From Thiothrix caldifontis (lineage in GTDB: Bacteria > Pseudomonadota > Gammaproteobacteria > Thiotrichales > Thiotrichaceae), in assembly GCF_900107695.1 (NCBI RefSeq), contig NZ_FNQP01000007.1, positions 118,126-182,125 on the forward strand: DNA of 64,000 nucleotides, read 5' to 3'. Position 1 is the stretch's first letter. The number at the start of each line of letters is the position of its first letter. The notes beneath the pieces were generated by a model that ran no database searches, was not told the origin of the DNA, and saw nothing but the letters and a program-made list of their open reading frames with translations. Below are positions 8,709 through 16,746 of this stretch, one piece after another. Both the position numbers and the translations under genes were made by a program.

Positions 8709-9251
8709 ATGCGTACCCTATTAAAATTCTGGCTGGCTTTACTGTGCCTGCTACCGCTGGTCGGTGATGCCGCTGATGCTTTTCCCACCCAACAGACATT
8801 TGCTGGGCAGGCGCTGAATCTGAATGGCAAAGGTATTCGCACCAAAGCCTTTTTCAATCTGTACACCGCAGGCTTGTATGTGCAGGAGAAAAGCACGGAT
8901 GCGGCTGTGATCCTTGCTGCGAACCAACCAACTGCGATGCGTTTAGAAATCACCTCCGGCATGATTACCAGTGAAAAGATGGAAGCAGCCGTGCGTGAGG
9001 GGTTTAAACAATCCAGCTCTGACCCCGCGCTTCAGCCAGGTATTGAACAGTTAATCACGGTGTTCAAAGAAGCCATCAAGGAAGGCGATGTCTATGATTT
9101 TGTCTACACACCCGCCAAGGTGGTGATTATTAAGAATGGCAAGCCCTCAGCCACCATTGCAGGTAATGATTTTAAGCAAGCCTTGTTTGGCATTTGGTTG
9201 GGCGAAAACCCCGTACAAGCGAGTTTGAAAAAGGCGCTGCTGGGGCGTTGA
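8709..9251 (+). CDS. Chalcone isomerase-like periplasmic protein
   Basis: 180 residues with a signal peptide (about 1-22, ending GDAADA) followed by a chalcone-isomerase-like fold signature: LNLNGKGIRTKAFFNLYTAGLYV, the MRLEITSGMIT strand, KEAIKEGDVYDFVYTP, and IWLGENPVQASLKKALLG at the end. Bacterial members of this family are periplasmic with unknown ligands and do not act on flavonoids. GAGGAGG lies just before the ATG. It is a single gene transcribed away from lemA. Confidence 0.85.
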   Translation: MRTLLKFWLALLCLLPLVGDAADAFPTQQTFAGQALNLNGKGIRTKAFFNLYTAGLYVQEKSTDAAVILAANQPTAMRLEITSGMITSEKMEAAVREGFKQSSSDPALQPGIEQLITVFKEAIKEGDVYDFVYTPAKVVIIKNGKPSATIAGNDFKQALFGIWLGENPVQASLKKALLGR

Positions 9252-9299
9252 GAGGCGTTTTCCAATAACAGGAGCAATCGCCTGAATGGTTCTGACCCT

Positions 9300-9446
9300 C
9301 TAGCCCATCGGGTGACGCAAAGGATTGTGCGGGAGTCCTTGCCAAAAGTCACATACTGGATGCCGTGTGGCGGTATCGGTGACAGCGAACTTACTGAGGC
9401 AGCTCCCCCTACTAACAATAAGGCAGCAAACAGCATTTTCTTCATG
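9300..9446 (-). pseudogene. Possible frameshifted small exported peptide
   Basis: Reading leftwards from an ATG at 9446 gives a signal-peptide-like start (MKKMLFAALLLVGG). In the neighbouring frame the sequence continues as a plausible C-terminus rich in Cys, Trp, His and Pro (CDFWQGLPHNPLRHPMG) and ends at TAG 9300-9302. One extra G in the run of five Gs near 9405 would join the two into a 48-residue exported peptide. This could be a decayed gene, a sequencing error in a homopolymer, or chance. Confidence 0.25.
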
Positions 9447-9483
9447 CGTTTCACTGAAATCCCTTTTTGCTTTACTACACAAA

Positions 9484-10023
9484 TCAAAAATCAATATTGA
9501 TGCCCGTAATGACCAGAACAAATGGTTCATCACCACCGGGAACAGGCACTGCATCCAGCATGACATCAATCTTCTTACTCAAATGATAGCGGGTACTCAT
9601 GAGTGGAATCGGTATGACGCCTAAAGCAGCACCTTCATAATTACTGGTTACTTGCACTTTTCCGGCAAGCGTAAAACGCTTGTTTTGGTAAAAAGTTTTG
9701 GAATATCCAATAGTAGGACCAGAACGGCCTTTTGAATTCTCCACATAACCAATTAACAGGTTCCGGCGAGAATCCAGTTCCTTCTCAAATAAAAAGCTTT
9801 CCGGCCTGAAACCATCATTTTCTGATGGGCTACCAAAATGGTTTACTGTCATAACTTTGGTTACAGACCAGCCTTGTTTTGTCAGGATGTCGTCATAGGA
9901 CAAAGTGGCGCAGCTTGTAAAGACAAAGCTGATTGAAACGATGATTGCCAGCCTGAAAACCATGAGCGTAATCGCATTACGGTTATGGTTTGCTGCTATC
10001 TGAGGCATGTGCTGCATATTCAT
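9484..10023 (-). CDS. Predicted lipoprotein of unknown function
   Basis: 179 residues. A polar N-terminal extension precedes a hydrophobic segment (MVFRLAIIVSISFVF) ending in a lipobox-like TSC, so residue Cys38 is probably lipidated. The mature part has alternating short strands (RRNLLIGYVENSK, FTLAGKVQVTSNYEGAALG, KIDVMLDAVPVPGG) and reads like a small beta-rich envelope protein. A GGAGGGCG ribosome-binding site directly precedes the first ATG, supporting the long start. I do not recognise the family. Confidence 0.6.
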   Translation of the reverse strand: MNMQHMPQIAANHNRNAITLMVFRLAIIVSISFVFTSCATLSYDDILTKQGWSVTKVMTVNHFGSPSENDGFRPESFLFEKELDSRRNLLIGYVENSKGRSGPTIGYSKTFYQNKRFTLAGKVQVTSNYEGAALGVIPIPLMSTRYHLSKKIDVMLDAVPVPGGDEPFVLVITGINIDF

Positions 10024-10229
10024 GACGCCCTCCGAAAAACAGGGTTTATATAAATAACCTGTATTAACGATAAGTTATGTCATGTACAAATCATTAGAAT
10101 TATTTTGCATGGCAATAGGATTTTTTTGCTCATGCATGTCAACGGCTGACTATTTTCACCCGCCAGCACCAAGGCTTCCGCCCGCTGTCTGGAAAGGTTG
10201 AGGTTATAGTCAAGAAAGCCTATGCCTCT

Positions 10230-12383
10230 TCAACTTTTACGCTGGGCATCAATCACCGAGGGCAATTGCAACAGCTTTTCCAACACTTCGCCCAATTGCT
10301 GCACATCACGGATTTCCAGCGTAAAGTCCATCACCGCAAAGCACGGATCGTGAGTATCACGGGTATGCAAGCTGTGAATGTTAACCTTTTCCTTGGCTAA
10401 CAAACTGGCAATATCCCCTAACACCCCCGATTTATTGAAGGTGGACACGGTAATGTCAGCCGCATAGGCCGCACCATGCGTACCCCAGTTGACTTCAATA
10501 ATGCGCTCTTCACGTTCCTTGCGCAGGTTAGCCAAGTCAGGACAATCGGCACGATGCACAATCACCCCACGCCCCTGTGACAAGTAACCCACAATAGGAT
10601 CACCGTTGACGGGATGGCAGCACGTCGCCATTTGCGTATACAGTTTGCTGACGCCCCTCACTTCAATCGCGCTGCTGGGCATTTCCGGGCTGTGTGTCTT
10701 ACGCAGTTTGAATTCAGGTTCGTGTGCACTCAGCAGAAAATGGCGGATTTGGGCAGGAGAAATTTCATTGCGACCCACCGCAATCAATAAATCGCGTTCA
10801 CTCGGCCGACTAAACTGTTTGGTCAGCTCTGCATAATCCAATTTGCGCAAGTTGAGCAAATGGCGCTCTTTTTCAAGAATGCGTTCACCGTCTTTAGCAT
10901 TTTGTTCGTGGTTTTGCTGGCTGAACCATTGGCGTACTTTTTGGCGGGTACTGCCGGATTTTACATAACCCAGCTCTGGCTTCATCCAATCCTGACGCGG
11001 GTGTTCGTGTTTACTGGTCAGGATTTCAACCTGATCACCGTTTCTGAGCACGTAGTTAAGGGGCACAATGCTGCCGTTAACCTTTGACCCTCGGCAACGA
11101 TGCCCGACACTGGTATGGACATGGTAGGCAAAATCCACCGGCGTTGAGCCTTTGGGCATATCAATGATACGGCCCTTGGGGGTGAGCACAAACACCCGGT
11201 CACTGAAGACTTCGGTGCGGAAATCTTCCATCAAATCGCTATCACTGTCGTTGCTATCCAGCAACCGGCGCATCGCGTTGATAGCCTCACTCATGGCTTT
11301 GTCTTGTCGCCCACCTTCTTTGTAATACCAGTGTGCGGCAACCCCTAACTCCGCAAAACGGTGCATTTCATGGGTACGGATTTGCACTTCCACGAATTTA
11401 CTTTCCGGCCCAACCACTACCGTATGAATAGACTCGTAACCATTGGGCTTTTTGTTGCCAATGTAATCATCGTATTCTTCGGGGATATGCCGCCAAGTGT
11501 TATGCACCACGTCCAAGGTGCGGTAACAGGTGTTGACATCTTCGACAATCACCCGCACGGCACGGAGATCGTACAGTTCATCTATCTCAATTTGTTTGCG
11601 GGTTTTCTTTTTCCAGATACTGTACAAGTGCTTGGGGCGACCGTATACCTCACCCTTGATGGCGTTCTTCGTCAGCAATTCTTTCAGAATGTGGATGAAA
11701 TCAGCAATGTATTGTTCACGTTCAATCCGTTTGCCTGCCAGCGATTTGGCGATCCCCTTGTACACCTCCGGTTGCAAAAAGCGGAAGGACAAATCTTCCA
11801 GTTCCCATTTGATTTGGCTGATACCCAGACGGTTAGCCAACGGTGCGTACAAATCCATGCTCAGACGCGCCACACAACGGTGCAGGTCAGACAGTTCCTC
11901 GCGAGATAACAACCGCAGGTATTGCAGGCTCCATGCCAACTTGATCAACACCGTGCGAATGTCTTTGATCATCGCCATCAACATGCGCCGCAATTGTTCC
12001 CCCTGTTCCTGGCGGGAACTGCTCGAATCGGTATTTTCCACACAATCCCGGAAACGTTGCAGGTTGCGCATGTCTTCGCACAAGCGCCGCACGGCTTGAC
12101 CGTACTCTTTTTCCACCTCATCCAGTGTCAGGGTTTGTTGGAAACGGTTGTCGCACAACAGGGCTGCCATGATGGTGGTTTGATCCACATCCAGATGCCG
12201 GAGAATTTCGGCCACATCCAAACTACAGGGTTGTAACGGGTCGGCAGGCGGGGGCAGCAGCAATAAGTTGTCGATAATTTGCCCCAACAGGTAGAAATCC
12301 CGTTCATTATCGGAAACCCAAAAGCGTTCAATCCATGCCTGACGGGTACGGGATTCGGTGTTGGTGGTTCGGCTATGTCGCAT
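10230..12383 (-). CDS. relA: GTP pyrophosphokinase RelA ((p)ppGpp synthetase)
   Basis: 717 residues from the ATG at 12383, chosen because a longer version would overlap the upstream HAD gene by 82 bases and AGAGGA precedes this ATG. Order: a degenerate hydrolase domain in which the catalytic HD pair is absent (ALLCDNRF), the synthetase domain (RPKHLYSIWKKK, DLRAVRV, PNGYESIHT, VEVQIRTHEMH), a TGS domain (VFVLTPKGRIIDMPKGSTPVDFAY), a zinc-finger/helical region with CCHPVNGDP, and a C-terminal ACT domain. The lost HD and overall length identify RelA rather than SpoT. It makes (p)ppGpp on stalled ribosomes. Confidence 0.95.
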   Translation of the reverse strand: MRHSRTTNTESRTRQAWIERFWVSDNERDFYLLGQIIDNLLLLPPPADPLQPCSLDVAEILRHLDVDQTTIMAALLCDNRFQQTLTLDEVEKEYGQAVRRLCEDMRNLQRFRDCVENTDSSSSRQEQGEQLRRMLMAMIKDIRTVLIKLAWSLQYLRLLSREELSDLHRCVARLSMDLYAPLANRLGISQIKWELEDLSFRFLQPEVYKGIAKSLAGKRIEREQYIADFIHILKELLTKNAIKGEVYGRPKHLYSIWKKKTRKQIEIDELYDLRAVRVIVEDVNTCYRTLDVVHNTWRHIPEEYDDYIGNKKPNGYESIHTVVVGPESKFVEVQIRTHEMHRFAELGVAAHWYYKEGGRQDKAMSEAINAMRRLLDSNDSDSDLMEDFRTEVFSDRVFVLTPKGRIIDMPKGSTPVDFAYHVHTSVGHRCRGSKVNGSIVPLNYVLRNGDQVEILTSKHEHPRQDWMKPELGYVKSGSTRQKVRQWFSQQNHEQNAKDGERILEKERHLLNLRKLDYAELTKQFSRPSERDLLIAVGRNEISPAQIRHFLLSAHEPEFKLRKTHSPEMPSSAIEVRGVSKLYTQMATCCHPVNGDPIVGYLSQGRGVIVHRADCPDLANLRKEREERIIEVNWGTHGAAYAADITVSTFNKSGVLGDIASLLAKEKVNIHSLHTRDTHDPCFAVMDFTLEIRDVQQLGEVLEKLLQLPSVIDAQRKS

Positions 12384-12412
12384 ATCGGCAGTGCTTCCTC
12401 TGTGCCAAATAA

Positions 12413-13102
12413 TTATTGTTGTAGTGTCGTAATAACAGCCTCCAGTTGTGCAAGATGGTAAATGGTCGCATCCGGTTTTTGCCCCCCCGGCCACGCTTGG
12501 TGTTCGGGATTAAACCAGACGGTACGCAAGCCTGCACTGGCTGCCCCCTGAATATCCCTCACGGGGTCGTCGCCTACATAGACGGCCTGCTGAGGGGAAA
12601 TACCTACTTGTTCTAATGCCTGATGAAAAATAGCTGGGTGCGGCTTTGCAACCCCTGCCTCAGCAGAACTGTGTGTGAACTGGAATAAATGCCCAACCCC
12701 GATACGGTGGACACAGGCATTACCATTGCTGATCACGCCGAGCAAAAAACGTGCCGATAGTGACTCCAGCGCCTCCAACGCCCCTTCAAAGAAGGTCACT
12801 TCATTACGTGCCAGCCAGAACACTTCAAAGCCCGATTCGACCAATGTATCGGTATAACCGTGTTCCTGCGCCAAGGTTGCCAGCCAATTTTTGCGTAAAC
12901 GAGTCAGATTATAGTGCAATTCAGGGTATTGCTGCATGTAGTTCATGCGATTTTTGATGAGTTCATGCGGTGAATGACGTTCAGTGATGATCGGGTAGTG
13001 CTGTTGCAACCAGGTATAAAAGTGGTGTTCCGCGCGTTCAATCACTGGCCTTACCGCCCATAGGGTATCGTCAAGGTCAAAAGCAATACAGCGTATAGTC
13101 AT
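12413..13102 (-). CDS. HAD-superfamily hydrolase, YigB-like
   Basis: 229 residues from the ATG at 13102; a TTG four codons earlier is possible but weaker. It has the haloacid dehalogenase motifs in order: I, FDLDDTLW with both catalytic aspartates; II, GVISNG; III, Lys in AGVAKPHPAIF; IV, YVGDDPVRDI. The helical cap between I and II and the VWFNPEH tail resemble YigB, a phosphatase of a riboflavin intermediate, but the substrate cannot be read from sequence. It lies 29 bases upstream of relA on the same strand and is probably co-transcribed. Confidence 0.82.
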   Translation of the reverse strand: MTIRCIAFDLDDTLWAVRPVIERAEHHFYTWLQQHYPIITERHSPHELIKNRMNYMQQYPELHYNLTRLRKNWLATLAQEHGYTDTLVESGFEVFWLARNEVTFFEGALEALESLSARFLLGVISNGNACVHRIGVGHLFQFTHSSAEAGVAKPHPAIFHQALEQVGISPQQAVYVGDDPVRDIQGAASAGLRTVWFNPEHQAWPGGQKPDATIYHLAQLEAVITTLQQ

Positions 13103-13183
13103 GATGAAACTCAATATTTGCAGTAGAATTCAACGGTAATATTAGCATTAGCTAACACAGCATGAAGATTAGTGGAGGGTGAC

Positions 13184-13990
13184 ATGAAAATTCGACATTT
13201 AATAATACTGGCAGCCAGCTTGCTGTTATTACCTGCCACATTATGGGCGCAAACGGTGGTACTGGTACACGGTTTTCAGGGAAACGGCATGGATTGGCGC
13301 AAACAAGGTGTTACCCCCGTGTTGCAACAATACGGTTGGGTCGATGGTGGCAATGTCGTGATGACACCCCAAGGAGTTTATAACTTAACACCACCGGGGG
13401 TTAAGCCAGAGCGCATTTTTTACACGGTGGAGTTACCCCCCCGCGCTCCTATTATGCTGCAAACTTATTGGTTAAACACTTACCTGCAACACCTGTATGA
13501 GCAACGCCAAGAGCCACTGACTTTGGTGGGGCATTCTGCTGGTGGTTTAGTCGCACGCGCATGGTTAGTCAGTGCTAATAGTGTGCCGGTAAATGCCTTA
13601 GTGACGTTAGCAACCCCGCATGTGGGAACACCGAGTGCCGATCTGGCTAGTTTAGCTACTGATACCCCGATGGGCTTTTTTACAGAAATGATGGGCTTCG
13701 GCAAGTGGAGTGGCGATGCTGATGATTTATACGATGACATGCGTGTGGAAAAGCCGGGGCGTTTCCTATACTGGTTGAACCATCAGCGTCACCCTGCCAT
13801 TCGTTACGTGTCAGTGGTGCGTGATAACCAAATTCGCCCCGATCGGTTCGATTTCGTAGTACCTAATTACAGTCAGGATATGAATAATACTTTTGCATTG
13901 CTGGGAAAATCAGAATACTGGACGGTGCAGAACTCACACTTTTTAGGCATTCGGGATGGCTATGTATTGGCGAGGATTTTGGCACGCTGA
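13184..13990 (+). CDS. Secreted alpha/beta hydrolase (lipase-like)
   Basis: 268 residues from the ATG at 13184, which follows GGAGGG at the right spacing. A signal peptide (about 1-23, LLLLPATLWAQ) precedes VVLVHGFQGNGMDW (oxyanion HG motif) and the nucleophile elbow GHSAGG. The LATPHVGTPSA segment after the elbow is typical of triacylglycerol lipase/PGAP1-like hydrolases. A C-terminal His (NSHFLGIRDG) is the likely catalytic histidine. It is probably periplasmic or secreted. It is a single gene between the divergent relA operon and the polysaccharide genes. Confidence 0.78.
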   Translation: MKIRHLIILAASLLLLPATLWAQTVVLVHGFQGNGMDWRKQGVTPVLQQYGWVDGGNVVMTPQGVYNLTPPGVKPERIFYTVELPPRAPIMLQTYWLNTYLQHLYEQRQEPLTLVGHSAGGLVARAWLVSANSVPVNALVTLATPHVGTPSADLASLATDTPMGFFTEMMGFGKWSGDADDLYDDMRVEKPGRFLYWLNHQRHPAIRYVSVVRDNQIRPDRFDFVVPNYSQDMNNTFALLGKSEYWTVQNSHFLGIRDGYVLARILAR

Positions 13991-14091
13991 ATGCCGGTCT
14001 TCCCGCGTCTGCTACCACTGTTCGTTTCCGCTATCAACACCTACCTCATAGAGTGATAACGTGCGCTTATGTTAACCCTTGAGTGAGTTTC

Positions 14092-15213
14092 ATGAGCGCT
14101 ACCCCTATCTTGTCAGCATATTACCGGCATAAGCAAGGCGGGTTTACCACCCGCTTATACCGTGCCTGGCAAGCCTTGGATGCAGCAGGTTATACCGTCT
14201 TTTACATTGCAGCCGAACCCTTACCTGTTACGGGAAAGCACATTCGCCCGATCATTTTGCCGATGCGCTCAAAAGCCTCCTCCGTATGGTATTGGCCGGA
14301 ATTTTGCTGGCGGGCGGTACGTGAGATGCGCCGCTTGACCCGTGAACACCAGATTACGCAACATTTCATATTTTCATTTTTTTACGCTGTTCTTTCCATT
14401 CTATCCAGTATGGGGCTGGGGGTGCGCACCCTGACCTTTATACGCGGCGATGATGTTTTTGACTCGCGCAAAAAACGCTTTGCAGGGTTGCGTATTGCCT
14501 TTCACCGTGTGTTGGAAAAATTGGGAATGCGCTACTCTTATCGCGTGATTACCACCAGCGAAACGATGCGGGCTATCATTAATCAACGCTCAGGGGGAAA
14601 CACCAAAACGGTGTGCTTACCTAACCATATAGTCACACAACCACTGGCCTTACCACGCCCCGACATTCGCCACGATATCCTGCGTATTGCGACAGTCTCG
14701 GTGGTGACACCACGCAAAAATATCCAGTTTATGCTGGAAGCCCTTAGCCAAGTAAGTAGCACAAATTGGGAGTATCTCGTAATCGGTGGCGACACCAGCG
14801 GCGTGGGGTATCAAGCCCAACTGCAAGCCTTCATTGACAAGGCAGGAATTGCCGATAAAGTATCCTTCCTCGGCTGGCAAAGTGATGTTGCGTCTATCTT
14901 GCAAACCTGCCATTTGTTTGTCTTTCCTACTCTGCATGAAGGCTCGCCCAATGCCTTGCTGGAAGCCATGGGCTATGGTCTGCCTTGCCTTGCCAGTGAT
15001 ATTCCTGAAATACGCGAGGTGCTGCCTGACCGTGAATTACTTTTCCCCCCCAACCAGCATGCGGTATTGATCAACAAACTGAATAAATTCCTGCAATTAC
15101 CGGGCTATGCCACCGTGCTCAGAAGCAAAACTGCCGCTTGTCAGGCACGTTATCGCTTCGATTGGAATCAACATATCGTGGATTTGGTTGCTGCTGCGAC
15201 TGTGCGCACCTAG
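14092..15213 (+). CDS. Glycosyltransferase, GT4 family
   Basis: 373 residues. The N-terminal Rossmann half is followed by the nucleotide-sugar-binding half with IATVSVVTPRKNIQFMLEAL, VSFLGWQSDVASIL and the EX7E motif region LHEGSPNALLEAMGYGLPCLAS, typical of retaining GT4 enzymes. It probably adds a sugar to a lipid-linked oligosaccharide at the cytoplasmic face of the inner membrane; donor and acceptor are not deducible. The start at 14092 is preferred over a GTG nine bases earlier. The flippase gene begins 2 bases after its stop. Confidence 0.88.
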   Translation: MSATPILSAYYRHKQGGFTTRLYRAWQALDAAGYTVFYIAAEPLPVTGKHIRPIILPMRSKASSVWYWPEFCWRAVREMRRLTREHQITQHFIFSFFYAVLSILSSMGLGVRTLTFIRGDDVFDSRKKRFAGLRIAFHRVLEKLGMRYSYRVITTSETMRAIINQRSGGNTKTVCLPNHIVTQPLALPRPDIRHDILRIATVSVVTPRKNIQFMLEALSQVSSTNWEYLVIGGDTSGVGYQAQLQAFIDKAGIADKVSFLGWQSDVASILQTCHLFVFPTLHEGSPNALLEAMGYGLPCLASDIPEIREVLPDRELLFPPNQHAVLINKLNKFLQLPGYATVLRSKTAACQARYRFDWNQHIVDLVAAATVRT

Positions 15214-15215
15214 TT

Positions 15216-16700
15216 ATGAGCAAAAATTATACTAGCTCGACACTGATTCGCCTGTTTGCTATCGGTCTCAATGCCCTAGGTGCAGTGTTACTGTTACCTT
15301 TTGTACTTAAGTCACTGGGTGAAAATGCTTTTGGCTTGTGGTCGATGGCGAATGCCATTGTAGGTTATTTACTGTTATTAGATTTTGGGATTGCTTACGC
15401 CTGTACACGCTACCTCGCCTTACATGGCGATGATAAACGTGCTTGGCAAATGACGCTAAGTACCTCGATGTTCCTGTCACTGCTATTAACAGGTTTGTTA
15501 TTACTTGTTGCGGTATTAGTGCAATTCAGCGTCCCACAACTTGAACAAGCACTGCGGGACGTGATCACGATTTTGCTAGTGGAAGTAGCCCTGTCTGTGC
15601 CGCTGCGGCTTTACCAAAGTATCTTGCGGGCAGAAGTCCGCTACCTGGAAATCGGTTGGTTTGAAACCGTGCGTATCAGTCTGCGCTTGTTGGGCATACC
15701 CCTGATCTTGTGGCTAGGGGGGGGACTGATAGCCATCCTGTTGTACGCCTCTGTTGTCAATGTACTATTTTTCACCCTCATGCTGATCAGCGTGTATCGG
15801 CGTGACAAAACCGTGTATGTGCAATGGCAAGCCGTAGACTGGCAACATTTGAAAGCGTTATTGCGTTTCAGCAAATACACAGCATTGAGTCAAACGGCTG
15901 ATTTTTTCAAATACCGCACCGACAATGTATTGGTCGGGGTGTTGATTGGTATTCAGGCCGTTGCGCCTTACGCCATCATGATCGTGCTGATCGACATGCT
16001 GACACAAATTCTGATGCGCTTTCAAAGCTACTGGGACACCATCATCATACGTCAGGTCGGGGAACAACGCCTCGCCAGTGCCTTAGATACCCTGTTAACC
16101 TCACTGCAAATTGGCGTGGGGTTAGCACTATTAGCGGTTTTTAATACTTGGTTGGTGGGTGAAACCTTTCTAACCCTGTGGGTCGGTCAGTCTTATGCTT
16201 ACCTCAACCTACCGTTGACGATTTTTACCCTGACGTTGCTAGGGCTGGCAGTGCAGTTGGCAACCACGCCGTATTTCAATGCCGTGGGCAAACAAAAAGC
16301 CAATGCACTACTGGGTGTGTCTGAAATGGGCATTAAGTTAGTCTTGCTCTGGCCTTTTAGCACCCTGTTTGCTACTGATGGGATTATCTACGCCAGCGTA
16401 TTAGCTGCATTCTTGGCAACATTGTTACGCATGAATAGCCTTGCCGCAGCCCTTTCTGTACGTCCGACCCGCTTGTGGCGAATGGTAGCTTGTAAAACGC
16501 TGCCAGCCACACTGCTCGTCATGAGCTTGTGGGGCTTAACATTCCTAGGCGCTCGTGCTGGTCTGCATGGCTGGGTTTTACTCGCACTTATGTTGACACT
16601 GGAAACTCTGCTGTTTTTTCTGATTTTAAAAAAGCGCCACGTACCAAATCATCTTCTTATTTTTACCACCTGTCTCAAGCCTCATAGCAATACCCATTAG
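15216..16700 (+). CDS. Oligosaccharide flippase (Wzx-like, MOP superfamily)
   Basis: 494 residues of mostly hydrophobic sequence with about 12-14 predicted membrane helices, beginning SSTLIRLFAIGLNALGAVLLLPFVLKSLG and including the family-typical ENAFGLWSMANAIVGYLLLLDFG and the FSKYTALSQTADFFKYRTDNVLVG loop. Wzx-type flippases move undecaprenyl-linked repeat units to the periplasmic face. It is tightly coupled to the upstream glycosyltransferase (2 bases between stop and ATG) and followed by the GT-BY-kinase fusion, as expected for a Wzy-dependent exopolysaccharide locus. Confidence 0.85.
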   Translation: MSKNYTSSTLIRLFAIGLNALGAVLLLPFVLKSLGENAFGLWSMANAIVGYLLLLDFGIAYACTRYLALHGDDKRAWQMTLSTSMFLSLLLTGLLLLVAVLVQFSVPQLEQALRDVITILLVEVALSVPLRLYQSILRAEVRYLEIGWFETVRISLRLLGIPLILWLGGGLIAILLYASVVNVLFFTLMLISVYRRDKTVYVQWQAVDWQHLKALLRFSKYTALSQTADFFKYRTDNVLVGVLIGIQAVAPYAIMIVLIDMLTQILMRFQSYWDTIIIRQVGEQRLASALDTLLTSLQIGVGLALLAVFNTWLVGETFLTLWVGQSYAYLNLPLTIFTLTLLGLAVQLATTPYFNAVGKQKANALLGVSEMGIKLVLLWPFSTLFATDGIIYASVLAAFLATLLRMNSLAAALSVRPTRLWRMVACKTLPATLLVMSLWGLTFLGARAGLHGWVLLALMLTLETLLFFLILKKRHVPNHLLIFTTCLKPHSNTH

Positions 16701-16746
16701 CCTTATCTATTGTAACAATTACCTAAGTAACGGTTAGAGACATACT

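Noticed and set aside
11361-12236. Several plus-strand frames of 100-190 codons opposite relA
   Set aside because: They are shadows of relA, whose motifs are complete on the other strand.
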